Counted from the first letter of the stretch, positions 26,061 through 38,580 are shown. The stretch: DNA of 64,000 nt from Plectrocnemia conspersa (GCA_009617715.1 VTFK01000294.1:868001-932000); one strand, 5' to 3'. The notes: generated by a model not told the origin, from the letters alone. Translations and numbers: made by a program.

Positions 26061-26745
26061 TATAAGATGTCTGATAATCGAAATGGGCTGCGACCCACAA
26101 TTTATTAACCTGTTGTCTGCTACCGTGAGTCCGGTGTATTTTTATACCTCGTAAGCGACACCGATTCGTATAAAAGTAGCATTAATAATTTGGACCTTAT
26201 CAGAAAGGAACCGACAAAACGTGGGCAGATAGATGACCGTTCGCGTACTTTAATTATTAAATTCAATACCCCATTAAGCAACCTCGATCAAATCGATTAA
26301 CTATATTTTAAAATAATGAATTTCAATATTAATCCATTTTTGTTGCTGTATATTTAAGCACTTGATTGATTTAAAACGTGCTCAACTAATTTAAACCCAT
26401 TCTGTTTCGATTTACATATGCATTAAGTGGATTGAGATGTATCAACGGCTCACCCTCGGCTATCGATCGTTTGTAAATATTTCCTCGTCGTTAATGGGTT
26501 ATTGTATCTTCTTAACACGTGGTTAACCATTATCTTCGGCATAGCTAATGAACCGTCCCGTCGACACCTCTAGATGCCGACACCCAAAGGACCACAAAAT
26601 CTTATACATAAAAAAAGAATAATACACATTCCAATCTCGACTCAATGAATCCTCCAAATGAGCCACCGTATTTTATACAATCGACGGAGACGACTTAATT
26701 AACTCGCGTATACACATACGTATGTATAAACGGTATATTATAGGA
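26061..26745. promoter_or_regulatory. Less AT-rich non-coding block
   Basis: Long GC-enriched segment with many ATTA/TAAT cores (for example near 26300, 26490 and 26545) and no ORF of note. The mix of homeodomain-type cores with unique sequence makes it one of the better enhancer candidates here, by composition only. Confidence 0.4.
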
Positions 26746-26749
26746 ATAT

Positions 26750-27130
26750 GTATATAGGACGGTATGAAGTTTTTAAGGGTGTTGGAGTTGATTAAGACAT
26801 AAGTCCTCATGCTAATGAAGGAAGACGGCTTACTCGACAAGAAGCAGAACTTGCCTTACAAATAAACTACCTCACTCAACAACGCCTTCTTGACCTCGAG
26901 CTGCTCTCTCGGACTCGATTGATACCTGCAGAAAGGATTTAACAGGCCGAATTTGAATAAGAGCATACTTGGATGCATGCCGGCTACAGTGTGTTTGCGC
27001 ATTTCATGAAACAATGTCAGAATATTTTTTACTGAAATTTGATCTATATAAATGAGTTGTAATTTAAAAGATTTAATAATTCAACTCCAGAGTATTTTAA
27101 TGACTCAATGCAATATCTTGACCCCATTAT
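26750..27130 (+). pseudogene. Unassigned coding-like fragments
   Basis: From about 26806 the plus frame reads GRRLTRQEAELALQINYL, then TQQRLLDLELLSRTRLIPAE. After two in-frame stops it continues with HTWMHAGYSVFAHFMKQC. About 90 bp further, another frame reads STPEYFNDSMQYLDPIIDC. These stretches have the mixed composition of real protein, in contrast to the AT-rich DNA around them, and look like decayed coding sequence. I do not recognise a family. The location just upstream of non-LTR copy C is suggestive, but the peptide does not resemble its reverse transcriptase. Confidence 0.35.
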
Positions 27131-27319
27131 TGATTGTATAATATAAAAAAATCTGAATGATTCAAAAAAGTAAAAAAAAAAATATTATTTGAGAATCATT
27201 GTTACATATGACTACCAATTATTTTTTTAGTTAGAAAAAACTCATAATTTAGCAACGCAAAATTAATTCGTAATTTTTCTTATACTTGAATAAACATACA
27301 TTGAAACACGATCCATATT

Positions 27320-28815
27320 TTTTGTTAAGCAATTGATAAAGAAGGCTAACATCGTGCCATACAATTATGGGATGATTATTATATGCAACACTCTGTGGTG
27401 CTTAAACTAGAATAAGTAATAAATAAGGAATTTATTACTTCTCAAAACATAATATGTGAACAACAATCGGGATTCAGAGAAAAGCATTCCACTGAAACTG
27501 CATTACAAGTAGTGATAAATGATTGGCTGTTGGCTAAGGATACAAACAAAATCATTGGAGCAGTTTTCTTGGATTTCAAGAGAGCCTTCGAAACAATAGA
27601 CAGAAAAATAATGTTAAAGAAATTGGAGAGTATAGGTATAAGTGATATAGTTTTAAGATGGTTTAATAATTACTTATATAAAAGAAAACAAAAAAGTTAA
27701 AATAAATAATGTATATTCTGAAGAGAAATTAGTGTCTTATGGAGTACCACAAGGGTCTAAATTGGGACCATTGTTATTTGTTTTGTATATTAATGATATA
27801 GTTAATAACGTGAAAAAAATGTAAAATTCATCTATTTGCGGATGACACATTAATGTATTGCATAGGTGATAACATTAAAGAAATTGTAAATAATTTAAAT
27901 AATGAATTAAGTATATTAGAAATATGGTTAAAGAATAATGTACTTAAATTAAATGAGAATAAAACTAAATGTATGTTTATTAATTATAAAAATGTGTTAG
28001 ATAATAGTACCAAAATAGTAATAAATAACTCTAGTATAGAAATAGTGGATAATATAAAATATTTAGGTGTAATTGTTGATACAAAATTAAATTTTAAAGA
28101 ACATTGTAATTACATATTAAAAAAAATTAGTAGAAAAAATAGGTTTATTATCTAGATTAAGAAATATATTAAGTATAAATAAAAAAAAATAATTTACAAT
28201 AGTATAATATTGCCCCATTTTAATTATTGTGCAACACTATTAAATATGTTAAATAAATTAGATAAACAAATGTTGCAAAAAAAAATTACAAAATAGGGCA
28301 ATGAGAGTAATCTTAAATAAAAATAGATTAACTAATTGTAAAAGTATGATTGATAGATTAGAATGGTTGAATGTTCAAGAAATATTGAGTATGAGTGTTT
28401 TAGTATTTATATATAAGTTAGAAAATAATATGTTACCAGAATATTTTAATAAGTATTTAATAAGAAATAAAGATGTACATAAATATAATACTAGAAATAG
28501 AGAAAAATTTAAAGATAATTAAGTATAAGAAAACGAGTACGGCTAGGGGAATTATGTACGGAGGTTTTGATTTATATAATAGTCTTCAAGATAAACTGAA
28601 ACAGCAAAAAATATAACGGGTTTCATAAATGGAATAAAAAAAACACCTTCGTACATATAGAAATAAATTATAATATTAAGTCTTTATTATTGTATATTTT
28701 TTTTTTTTTCTTTCTGTTATGTATTTTTTATATATTTTTATATATGTTTACTAAATTTGTTAGATGTAAAGATTAGCTATTAAGCTAAATAAATTAATAA
28801 AATAAAATAAAATAA
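27320..28815 (+). mobile_element. Non-LTR retrotransposon, CR1/L2/Daphne-like, 5'-truncated (copy C, best preserved)
   Basis: Reverse transcriptase runs through several frames. The LKLE.VINKEF..SQNIICEQ stretch leads into QSGFREKHSTETALQ at about 27460-27510. Then come motif A VFLDFKRAFETID (27560-27600), motif B YGVPQGSKLGPLLF after a frameshift near 27698 (27738-27780), and motif C LFADDTLMY after a second shift near 27823 (27834-27860). The frame 27853-28155 gives the NLNNELSILEIWLKNNVLKL thumb region and the IKYLGVIVDTKLNF motif. After further shifts comes the C-terminal domain (28301-28522, ending in NTRNREKF). The 3' tail shared with copies A and B runs from 28530 to about 28670, and a run of AAATAA-type units ends the element near 28820. 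All catalytic motifs are present but at least four frameshifts kill it. The 5' ORF and endonuclease are missing. Confidence 0.9.
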
Positions 28816-28820
28816 ATAAA

Positions 28821-29370
28821 TACAGTTTCTCGAGAGCTAATATTTTTTTTTTTTTGCTGAAAAATATTTTTTACGAGTATTTTTAAATGGTTTATAACCG
28901 CTTAAATTTATATTATACAGCTGCATACAAAGCAGGTAATTTAAAGTGGATAGGTATATCCGATTAACACTCCGAAAACATTGTTTTACAATATTAGTTT
29001 TATAGCTGACTCGTGCATTTTTAAATCCATGTAGATTACTACAGCATTAACTAGCCCTCAAGGCTATGCTTCTGATGAATTTGGATCCGCTAAAACTGTG
29101 CAGTAGAACATGTTTGCTTGCTCGAATTCTTCTAAAATTTTACATCACATTCAAGAGTTGGAGATATAAATACATTGTAAATACACCTAACACTCTATAT
29201 AAAAATAAATAACAAAAAACACTACTAATTTTAAAATACCAAATATTTTTAATACCCTTGCAACTATTAATATTTATTAGACAGTACAAATTTAATTCGT
29301 TAATTAACTAAAAAAAATCATGCCTCAAAATTTCATACTTCTATAGAACAAGTTCAAATTATAAACTCAA
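28821..29370. other. AT-rich non-coding DNA
   Basis: AT-rich DNA with slightly richer patches near 28920-29130; nothing recognised. Confidence 0.5.
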
Positions 29371-30030
29371 TCCCTGTTCACAAAATATCATCGTCTACAA
29401 ATACAATCGTGTCTAGTTAACGCCAATCGGTAAAATATGAATCAACTCTTTGGAAAGTCATTAATGTTTAACGATCGCACAAAACGATTTCCACCCGCCG
29501 AACTCATTCGAACAAAATTATCGAGATTTATGCCTTTCCGCGTACGCCGACCGGTTACGACAAAATGCATAAATTTTATGCTTCCTCCGATTTTATGTAA
29601 CCAAATAAATTTTCAACGTCGACGCCTGTGCATGTATTGTGAGGGGACACGTACATACGTGTGTAAGGCCACGTGTCGCTACCGATTATTTATTATACCA
29701 AGCGAGCTTTTAACGCATAGATTAATCCGTGATATAAAAGCGCTCGAATATGTTAACGTCGCGAGCTTTATGCTCCGCTAGACAAATGTTGTGAACAACT
29801 GCCTAGGTACCTGGCAAAAAATTGTCGCTGAAGAATATACATATAATGCAAATTTAATTTAATTAATCTGCGTACACACGCCTAATCGACGTATGCTTTA
29901 TTAAGTCAAAATCACACAGTTTGAGAAGCGTGCGTGTTGGTAACTATTGATAAGATTGCATGTCAACAACAGCTGACACAGTCTGCGCCCTTAGGCAGCC
30001 AACACGGGAAATTCGGCTAATTCGGCAATT
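29371..30030. promoter_or_regulatory. Less AT-rich non-coding block
   Basis: One of the strongest composition islands. A 114-codon plus-strand ORF (29437-29781) is open but has no domain, no splice sites and no low-complexity or signal features, so I read it as chance. The block is rich in ATAAA/TTTAT and TAAT cores. Candidate intronic enhancer. Confidence 0.4.
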
Positions 30031-30299
30031 TGAGCGATTGTTCACATATACATATATTTTTATACAGATTGAATTAATCTCGCATTTACTAATTTAGTAT
30101 CGGAATAAAATTTAACTAGGAAAGTATCTAAAAGCTACTTCACATTGAATACATAAACAGTTGATAAAAACAATTGTTTTATACAAAAATCCGTTATGCT
30201 AAATATATTAAAAATAATAAATGTGGTAATAAAAGAACTTAATTTCTTATCAAATCATCAATTTAACTTTAAAAATAAACACTACAATTAAACATGCAT

Positions 30300-30745
30300 A
30301 GGTTGTAAAAAAGATATAATCAAGGCTTTTGGTAGTGTGGCACCATGAACTACTACAAAATAAAGAGACACACAGAGCATATGCTTAGTAATCCAATCTG
30401 AAAGATAGACACTTGCAAATAAATTTCAGAAAAGTAAATACAAAACTAAATCAAATATCGGTTGTGCCTCAAGGCAACATTTTGGACCGATGCTGTATTT
30501 ATTATACGCGATAGATCTTCCTCAGAAATACTTAACAAGAATATATTGGAATTCATCTAACTTGAAAAACTTATATTTAGAACAATAGGATACATCTGGG
30601 ACTTCAATTTTGTAGGCTGTACTGGCTCACAAAAACAAAATGATAATATATAACATTGTATTATATAGCTCAAATTTGGGGTGTGACCTCCATATCTAAT
30701 ATCAATATTCTTGAAAGATTCCAGAATATTTGAACAGATTACAAT
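30300..30745 (+). mobile_element. Jockey-clade non-LTR retrotransposon relic
   Basis: Several frames together give the motif order of a Jockey reverse transcriptase. First comes KAFGSV / VWHHELL (motif A neighbourhood, about 30322-30355), then a LKDRHLQINFRK stretch and LNQISVVPQGNIL (motif B), then YLLYAIDLPQ. After a gap comes AQIWG followed by a SNINILERFQN stretch (30665-30735), which matches the minus-strand fragment at 8.7-9.0 kb residue for residue over this part. The FADD box is not seen. Many stops: a dead copy, interrupted or followed by a SINE at 30.78 kb. Confidence 0.85.
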
Positions 30746-30774
30746 TTTACCACAATATAATGCTAAACTACTAT

Positions 30775-31010
30775 GTTTTAACTAAACATAGATTTAAGCT
30801 TGTAACAAGTATGTTTTATCACGAGTGGTATAAGTCTAAGACTATCATGAGATCAAATGCCATATGGACCTTAATGTTTTAATAATTTCTATCGTGTCTA
30901 ATAATATAATTATAATTCTGATCGATTATCACAGAATAGATTTACCTAGATTCTGATTTCACGGATATATATCGTAATGATTAATTAAACTCGAACTATA
31001 TCGTAAATAT
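30775..31010 (+). repeat. tRNA-derived SINE-like repeat (copy 4)
   Basis: Contains an A-box-like atcacgagtggtataag, then the body in reverse relative to copies 1-3: tttctatcgtgtctaataat, then ctgatcgattatcacagaat, then attctgatttcacggatat. It lies directly after the Jockey relic. Confidence 0.6.
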
Positions 31011-32570
31011 TAGGTATTCTCTATTAATGAGCTTTTTCAGCCCATAGAGAATATATTATATATATTAAAAGGAAAAAAATTAGCAAAATCATGACCACTA
31101 ACAAAATGTTAGGAACTAAGCTATAATAATAAAATATAATAAGACAGAGATAAGAATATATAACTATAGTTTAACTAAATTAAACATGCTATAAATATAT
31201 AATATTTATTTGAAGTAAGCCTCCAATGGGAGACTGAAACCCATGTGTTATATTTATTTTTTTCTTCCTGAGTGCCTAGTTGCTGGGAGAAAAGAGCTAG
31301 AAGCAAATATAAATATGTATTATAGGAATTACTTATTGCTAATTATTGAACAAATATCTCGAAGCTTGTGTTCTTTGAAACCTTTAGGAAACGATAAAAA
31401 GAATAACTTGTATTAAAAAAATATACGGTTCTTCAAAAATAAATAAATATGTTATTTCTCGCAAAATTATAATTTATGCATGATCTTTTTTATCGCGGTA
31501 ATTTTCGCCAACGTAGTAATTGTTAAAAAAAATTGTATACTTAAAAAAAATAGTGAAAGAGAAATTTTAATCAGATATCCTGGGCCCTGTGAATAAATCT
31601 GAAAATATTGCCGAACCATAACTTAAAGTTAATTATTTACTGCAACATAAAATAAAAACGAGCATATCACGATTAAAATATGCATTAAAAATATAAATAA
31701 AAAAAAAAATTTTTTTTAAGTAAATAAGCTTTGCCTTAATGTTTTTGTAGCATCAAGGATTTACGATATATTGTAAAAGTAATTTTTATTTAAACGACTG
31801 TTACTCTACGATGAGATTTTAATTTTCTATTGATAGTAAGGTATTGAATTAAACTTTGTATATATTTATACATTAATGGTTTTAATATCTTATTGAAAAG
31901 AACTATTATTTATCGCCGTTGTGATTTACTATATTTCGACAGTGTTGGTCTTGTCATTATACTTTAGCAAAATTAGAGCTAATCAACTTAATAAAAAGTC
32001 ACAATGGTTTAAACAACATCCAGAAGATTTTTAGCTTGTGAATAAATATACAAAATCTGAGCTTTGAATATATGATTCTCAGATTGTTGGCACGATTTCA
32101 TCTATAAGAGACAGTAAGCAAACAATCTTTTACGAATCGGAAGACTAAATATTTTCTAAAATAAATGTTAATCGAGTTGAGAAGCAGTAGAAAATCATAC
32201 AACATTTATAAGAAAACTTTCTGTATAGCTAACAATTCCTCTATGAATAAAACGTTGAATATATAACTGTTTTATTATAAGCTATATTTAGTGTAACAAT
32301 AAAAAAATGCATAATTTACCAGTTTTAAAGTTAACGTTTAATTTTATTAAATTTGGCAATTAATCAAATATTTTGCTAAACGTAATAAAAAAATGCACTT
32401 AAAATAACATAAAAATAATGTCCCTTAATCAAGTTTCATTATTGAAAAAATATAAATTTATAAGTATCTATGCAAAATGGCTTTAACATAATCCTAAAAA
32501 TTTAGTTTATGTTACTTAATTTATTTTGCAAATCTGAAACCGTTTAAATATATAACTATTGTTTCACCTA
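31011..32570. other. AT-rich non-coding DNA
   Basis: About 1.5 kb of AT-rich DNA with A/T homopolymers; nothing recognised. Confidence 0.55.
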
Positions 32571-32905
32571 TCATTTTTTAAAATGTCATACAATCGTTCC
32601 AACAATATTGCCCTGGTTCGTATTTAAAATAATTGTGTAACATAAACATTTTTGGCCTCTCTGTACTACATTTTCCAGAATAGGAAAAAATATTTTCGTG
32701 GGAAATAAAACGGAGGACGTCAGGTCCGAAGCAACCCCGTAATAAAGATTAGAGAAAGTTATGTGGGTACTTTGCGGCCCCGAGGGAATTGGACTTTCTT
32801 TGTCTGGCCAACTTGGCCCGCTGGAAGGGTATCAGGGTAAATGTTAAATTACAAACGCTAATGCACCCCCACACGTTCGGTTCAGTTACTACGTTGGAAT
32901 AATAT
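32571..32905. promoter_or_regulatory. Less AT-rich non-coding block
   Basis: GC-enriched segment, most marked at 32705-32880, with no ORF above 60 codons. Candidate regulatory element. Confidence 0.35.
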
Positions 32906-33850
32906 ATGTACATTGGTACATATTTATTTAAGTATGCAACTCTCGAGTAATAAATATATTCGTATATATTAAATTTTATCGTTTGGACTATTGTGTCACA
33001 GAATATTTAAAAGTTTAAACTTGTATGTGTGGTATAGTTTAAATTCAACTAACTATATAATTGTTTAATAATAATAATTCATTCATTTTGTATACAGGTA
33101 ATTTAAAGAAAAATATGTTCAAACCGTAGTTTTTCTATTATCATATATTATAGTATCATTGTTGTTATATTTACTTGAACATATCAAAAAGTTGTTCCTT
33201 AGAAAGAGTAGACAAATATACGTCAATGTGATTTTATTAACTATAAAATATATCCAATGAGACTTGATAAACTAATCGTAATCAGAAAAGTACGCATAAA
33301 AAGGGAGAGTATAATGGGGCGACAATATATTATTCAAGTTCCTGTAGCGTAACTTTGCTTATTTTGTAACGGATGACATTTAATATAATATTTATATATT
33401 TAATAGTAAGGGGGTGAGATAGCCATTTGGTGGTGAGAGGGTGAATATGTTTTTATAAAGGCTCTAATGATGTAGTAAAGATACATACAAACCAACGTAA
33501 TTAATTTTAAAATACAGATTTAATCAAATCTTATGAAATTAAAAAAATATATTTTGAGTTCTATTTTATTATTTATATTTTTTTTAATTCTGTATAAATA
33601 AATTATTTAATAATAAACATTGGTACTTCATATTTCAAGCATAGTTATTTTTTTAATTATTCTTTAAAATCAATAATGTTGGTTTTAGTTTGTTATTAAA
33701 ATAAAATTATCTTTTCACTAGTAGATAAGTTTGATTGTTAACTTTAACTTATTTATTGTTTTATTTAATTTAAATACATTTAAATTTAGGTAAAACAATG
33801 TTATGAATCGATTAAATGGTTATATGTATATATATATATGAATCACTTTT
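32906..33850. other. AT-rich non-coding DNA
   Basis: AT-rich, with a short TA microsatellite near 33825-33840; nothing else recognised. Confidence 0.55.
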
Positions 33851-34345
33851 AATTAATATCATTGTTAGGGGTGTTTATATGTATTAAACATACAACCCCC
33901 GTCTCTTTTAACGTGTGTTTTCAATCTCAGTCGTTTATAAACGTTTCAAATGGCGCCCATTATGTTGGCATCAATGGAAAACATAAAAAAGAGAGCACAC
34001 ACAACTTAGCTAGGAAGAGCGGTAGAGTGGGTTGGGGAGGGGTAGGGGTTGTACGAAACGTTAGGGTGAAAAGTAAAGAGCAGTGACATCTTTGGGAAAG
34101 TTTTTTGTTTGTGGAGGGTGGAAAACGACCGGGTATTGCTACAAGAAGGGGTGTTTGCATCTGTGGGGCGGTGATATATTCCGAATTGAATTTCGGCGGA
34201 ACACATTGGGCGCCGGGGGATCCTCCCCCCGTTCCACGACGCCGGGGTGGTTTGCACCCCTGCGCGCAGGTCACGCGATGGCGCCATTAAAATTCGTATA
34301 AAACCGACTGTGGCCGTCCGCCGCTGGATCTATGTACTACCTTTG
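33851..34345. promoter_or_regulatory. GC-rich block with TATAAAA motif
   Basis: A purine-rich segment (34015-34080) is followed by a GC-rich, CpG-rich stretch (34120-34320) containing TATAAAA at about 34297. Five overlapping ORFs on both strands conflict with each other and have no domain. It could be an alternative promoter or enhancer inside the spineless intron. The direction of any transcript cannot be told. Confidence 0.35.
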
Positions 34346-34900
34346 TGAGAGTGTGTTTGTGTATGGGTGTACAGGGCCGTTTTTGCTTAAGGGGTGCGAT
34401 TGATACCGTAGTATTAAGATAGTAATTTTAATGGGAAAATTACAATTTGGGAAGAAATAATAACTAAATGGCAGTAGGCAGGACAAGTTTGTGGGTGCAA
34501 ATAAAATAAATAATAGAACAACAACAAAAAATACTATGTAAAAAATATGGAGCATATTTTTTATATTGAGAAGTTATTATTGTTAAATTAAAAAATATTT
34601 ATATGAAAAAAAATATATAAATTACTATGTTGAACGTCTCTGATTCGCTGCAAACAAAGTATACTTTCTTCAACAAAAGTTAAATTCTATACAATGTATT
34701 CTACTATCGCCACGTTTTTATATCCAGAATAAATACAACCAGTTGTGTTTACGACCCACCCTCGCCAGTACGAATATGTATTTTTAATACACTTTTTTAT
34801 TATAAATAAAAAAAACGATCGTAACTTATAACTATAGCAATAAAAAAAATCACACAAAATTCAGGATGGCAATTTTTGAATTAGCCTCCGATTTAAAAAA
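34346..34900. other. Mostly AT-rich non-coding DNA
   Basis: Nothing recognised; a 72-codon minus ORF is hydrophobic by base composition alone. Confidence 0.5.
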
Positions 34901-35400
34901 AAGTCATTACATCAATTTAGAACGGAATCGTATTACTTAAACGCACATGAATATTTTTAATGAAGTTCTCGCACGAGACTTTAATTGGGGGAAAAGAGCC
35001 GCATAAATTAACATTGCGGGGGTATTTAATAAATCCCGACGTCTATCTGTGTGAGTTATTGCAGATAAGTAGGTGGAACTGGCAGGCTAATTATTAGAGA
35101 ATTAATCACTTTTGGCCAAGCTGTATATATGAATGTATCAAGAGAAGAAAAATGTTTGTCGAAAAAAAAACCCGCTTTCGTGATGATAATAGGGAAAGTT
35201 CCTCCCTCGTAAAAGTCACGAAGAATTTTCCGACGGAAACGGATTCAATCACACGTATTAGCATTGACCCAATTCGTAGGTATGGGCGAATTGTGGGCCA
35301 CCCTGTGTATATATGGTAATCAGAGCTGAATGGAAACAAAATATGAGTATGAATAAATGATGGCGACGAAAAGCTTGTCTGCGTTTCGGCCAAAGCTTGA
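34901..35400. promoter_or_regulatory. Less AT-rich non-coding block
   Basis: GC-enriched segment. A 95-codon minus ORF (35393-35106) has no domain. Candidate regulatory element. Confidence 0.3.
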
Positions 35401-35870
35401 TGTATTATAGTATAATTGCGTAATTAACGTATTATTGCTGTAGAAATAATATGAACATAATATATTTATGATGTGTCAAAAAATATAAATAAATTTGATA
35501 ATATCTATATATTCCTAAACTTATGTACAATCTGGTTAAATATATATAAATCTGTATTTATTTTATAAATAGAGCATAGAAAAATACGTACTTCAACATT
35601 AAATCAATCTGAAATAAGTTAAAGATAAAAAAAATTATAACCAAAGTAGCATTGGTTAAAAAATAAACCATCAATATTTAAAAGATATTTTTATTATTTA
35701 TTGATTTAATAGCAAAACTTGCAAATATTCCTTTGTGTAAAATAAATATAAAATATCAAAGATTGGATCTAATTTTATAAATAATCATAATTAGATTTAT
35801 ATTAGGATGAAGATCTTACAATAAATGTTTCCTACGTTTTATATTTTTTAATAAATGCGACATATGATCA
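35401..35870. other. AT-rich non-coding DNA
   Basis: Nothing recognised. Confidence 0.55.
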
Positions 35871-36480
35871 AACTATACAATAATGGAATATACAATGAAA
35901 ATGAATGGCAATAATAGCGTCGCCGCCGTTTTGATTGGCACAATAACCCAGCAACAACATGTGAAGATGCAATGCTGTAATTTGTTTGTGAGTACGCAAT
36001 CGACAATGGTCGTCAGGTAAAATAATGACATGAATTATGGTCAGCCTACCCGTACTTTGTCAAATAGCAGCCATTAACCCCCATAAGTGCCATTATATGC
36101 TGACCCAAGTCAACTGCATAGACAACCCGAGATTTTTTATTTTCTTTAAAAAAATATAAACGCAAATAAATATAATCTCACATACGGAAAATGACTCGTG
36201 GAAAAATATTTGCAATCAAATACGCAATAACGTAGCAAATTTATACTTATTAAGAAATTTTCTCAATCACTGCGGTTGTTGAAATGCATGTGATCATTGT
36301 CATAGTAAGCGATATGTAATAAACGCGGCAACGTGAATTGCAGCTCGAGTATTTCCATTGTGATATTTTCACGACTCAAGTTATGTAGCAGCTCATATAA
36401 TATAATGAGGAATATATTGCAATAATCTAGTACAACATTCATTGTTTTTGTTCTTAAATATATATAACTCAATCGACCCT
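35871..36480. promoter_or_regulatory. Less AT-rich non-coding block
   Basis: GC-enriched segment with a short plus ORF (about 40 codons from the ATG near 35890) rich in Ala, Val and Gln. Two donor-like sites (gtgagta near 35987, gtaaaa near 36015) lie in it. No partner acceptor or homology is seen, so no exon is called. Confidence 0.3.
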
Positions 36481-36980
36481 AGAAGTCACATGGCTTTTCC
36501 AGGGTTATTTTTAAGCAATGCTGAACATAAATACAGTCATCAAATAGTGAATCTAAACTAAACTACAGTTATTTGAGATGTGCCTATACTGATGTATTCC
36601 AGGTATAAGTTCATTTATTATACAATAAATAAAAGGAGCAAAACATTGCCTTCAAAAGCACCCACTTTCTAAATATTTTCACATAAACATTATTTAAAAT
36701 TAAAGTTAAAATTTGATTGCAAATTATTGTTGACTTTTTGAACGTTTAAAAAATATTAGACACGAGAGAAAATATTCAACGAATGTAAATTAGTAGCAGT
36801 AAATTCAGGTATTCGATCTGAAAATACAGGAAGAAGCAAACAAATAACGAAAAATCAACAACAGCACCAGCTCAATTATAAACATTTAATGTTTTTATAG
36901 ATTTTATTATCGGTAATTTGATAACTGGATTTCATGCAGCAAAATAAATAAATACTGTTTTAAGTTTCATGTGGTTATTA
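36481..36980. other. AT-rich non-coding DNA
   Basis: AT-rich sequence between the 35.9-36.5 kb block and the repeat at 37.0 kb. Nothing recognised. Confidence 0.5.
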
Positions 36981-36984
36981 CTAA

Positions 36985-37244
36985 AAGAAAATCTAGAAAA
37001 AACAGTTTCGAAAATATCAGGTGCTAGTAAAAATATTTTTTTTTTTATATGTAAAATCATATCGTAATACATTTCAGTTTTTCTATATGTAGTAAATAGT
37101 AATAAATATATTTGCATACCTATCATTATTTATTTACATCTGATGTATAAATTTTGCAGCGAATTCGTATTTTTTGGTAAAGATCTAAAGTCCAAATACA
37201 TTTTCACAAGTAGATATATATTTCTACTAGCGAAAATTTAATTT
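36985..37244 (+). repeat. Dispersed repeat R, uninterrupted copy
   Basis: Aligns with the two halves flanking the hAT element at 45.5-46.6 kb: tttctatatgtagtaa...gcatacctatcattattta, then a catctgat site, then cgtattttttggtaaag, then attttcac..gtaga......tctactagcgaaaa. That last string is an imperfect palindrome. The catctgat at 37137-37144 is the empty paralogue of the hAT target site. In both loci the repeat runs into a tRNA-like SINE head. Confidence 0.8.
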
Positions 37245-37420
37245 AACTGATAGGCACCAATATGCTGCTCTAAAATGTCTAGACATATGTTCGAATCTTA
37301 TATGAACCCTAGTGTTTCTCAAATTCTATATAAAATTATAATTTCGATCGATTGTCACAGATTAGGTTTTTTCAGATTTTCCTAATCTTAAAATTAAGCT
37401 AGGTTATGCACAGTGACATA
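37245..37420 (+). repeat. tRNA-derived SINE-like repeat (copy 5)
   Basis: Begins with gatagg.....atgctgctctaaaatgtc, then a B-box-like gttcgaatct at about 37290, and the family body (cgatcgattgtcacagatta, then cagattttcctaatct). It directly follows repeat R. Confidence 0.6.
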
Positions 37421-37499
37421 TATTGCTTGTAAGCTGTACCATAATTAATGAAATAAATGTCACCAGTGCTTTTTTATCATAAAACGCAATGAAATGGCG

Positions 37500-38100
37500 C
37501 TCTTTTTTTTGCGGGATTTTTTAAATTTTAAATCTCTTAAAAAATTAATGTTTGACCTACAAAAATTTTATTGGCCCTTTGATTATTGTGCTATACTTTC
37601 CTAAAATTATTAGATTTACAAGGCAGGCAAATTTTAAAAACGATTCTCGTATTGAGCTAAGTACATTTTATACAATTGAAAAACTATTGCTTACATGAAC
37701 ATAAAAATTGCTCTGAAGATGTTAAGTTCAACTTACATTTGAAGAAGTAAAAATTACAAACTTGTCAGTCAGATTGCAACTTAATAAAAGAGAAAAAATA
37801 TTTTTGTTACATTTTATACGGACTCTAAATACAATTTTAATTTATTTAAATGGATGGTAACGAGGATTATAGCAGATTAATCTAATTGTCACCCAGTAAG
37901 AGCTTTGTTAAAGACTAAGACAATTTTAACACTTTTGATTATCAAAACTTGTCAGAGTCTCTTCGATCCTTTAAAGTACGTTTATATGTGATTACTCAGA
38001 GGACGACATTCGGCCATAGATACTAACAGTAAAGTCGAAAAGATTTGACAAAAAAAAACAAATCCTTGGAATAAATTATTGATATTTGTCTTTCATACCA
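37500..38100 (+). mobile_element. Possible non-LTR reverse-transcriptase relic
   Basis: At about 37575-37605 one frame reads PFDYCAIL, resembling the P.FDYC... motif that follows the thumb in the CR1/L2-like elements (compare copy C near 28213). No other motif is certain, so this is a tentative, strongly decayed fragment. Confidence 0.35.
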
Positions 38101-38580
38101 TAACTTCAAGATATGTTAAGAATATACTTGAATAAAATAATACCAAGATGTAAGTTCCAGCATTTTTCTTTACAAAAAAATCACAAAATGTAATTGTGTT
38201 AAGAAAGTATTTTATAAAAATATTATAAAAATGTTAGAACGATTCAGATAAAATCAACGTGTTTATATATATATATATTTTTAATATAAATCGAGATATT
38301 TTGTCATTGCAGAAAAAAAGACAAATCTACATTTATTTGATATTTTGTATGTTATTATGACTAGATAGTTTTTATCGCATTTAATATTAAAAATGATTAA
38401 AAAGTATATTGCGAAAGTCTAAAATGTACTTCTGAACTTTTACAAAAAATCCCAATGCCATTTTGAAAACATTTGCTAATCTTTCTTTACGCGTATAATC
38501 TACAACTTTTAAATTAGTAGTAACTTTAAGGCGCAAATGATGTATTCGACAGCCATAAATCACGTAAAATCAAATTTCGA
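38101..38580. other. AT-rich intron sequence
   Basis: AT-rich sequence downstream of the spineless bHLH exon in gene orientation. Nothing recognised. Confidence 0.5.

Noticed and set aside
29437..29781. 114-codon plus-strand ORF
   Set aside because: No recognisable domain or splice sites; open because local composition lowers stop frequency.
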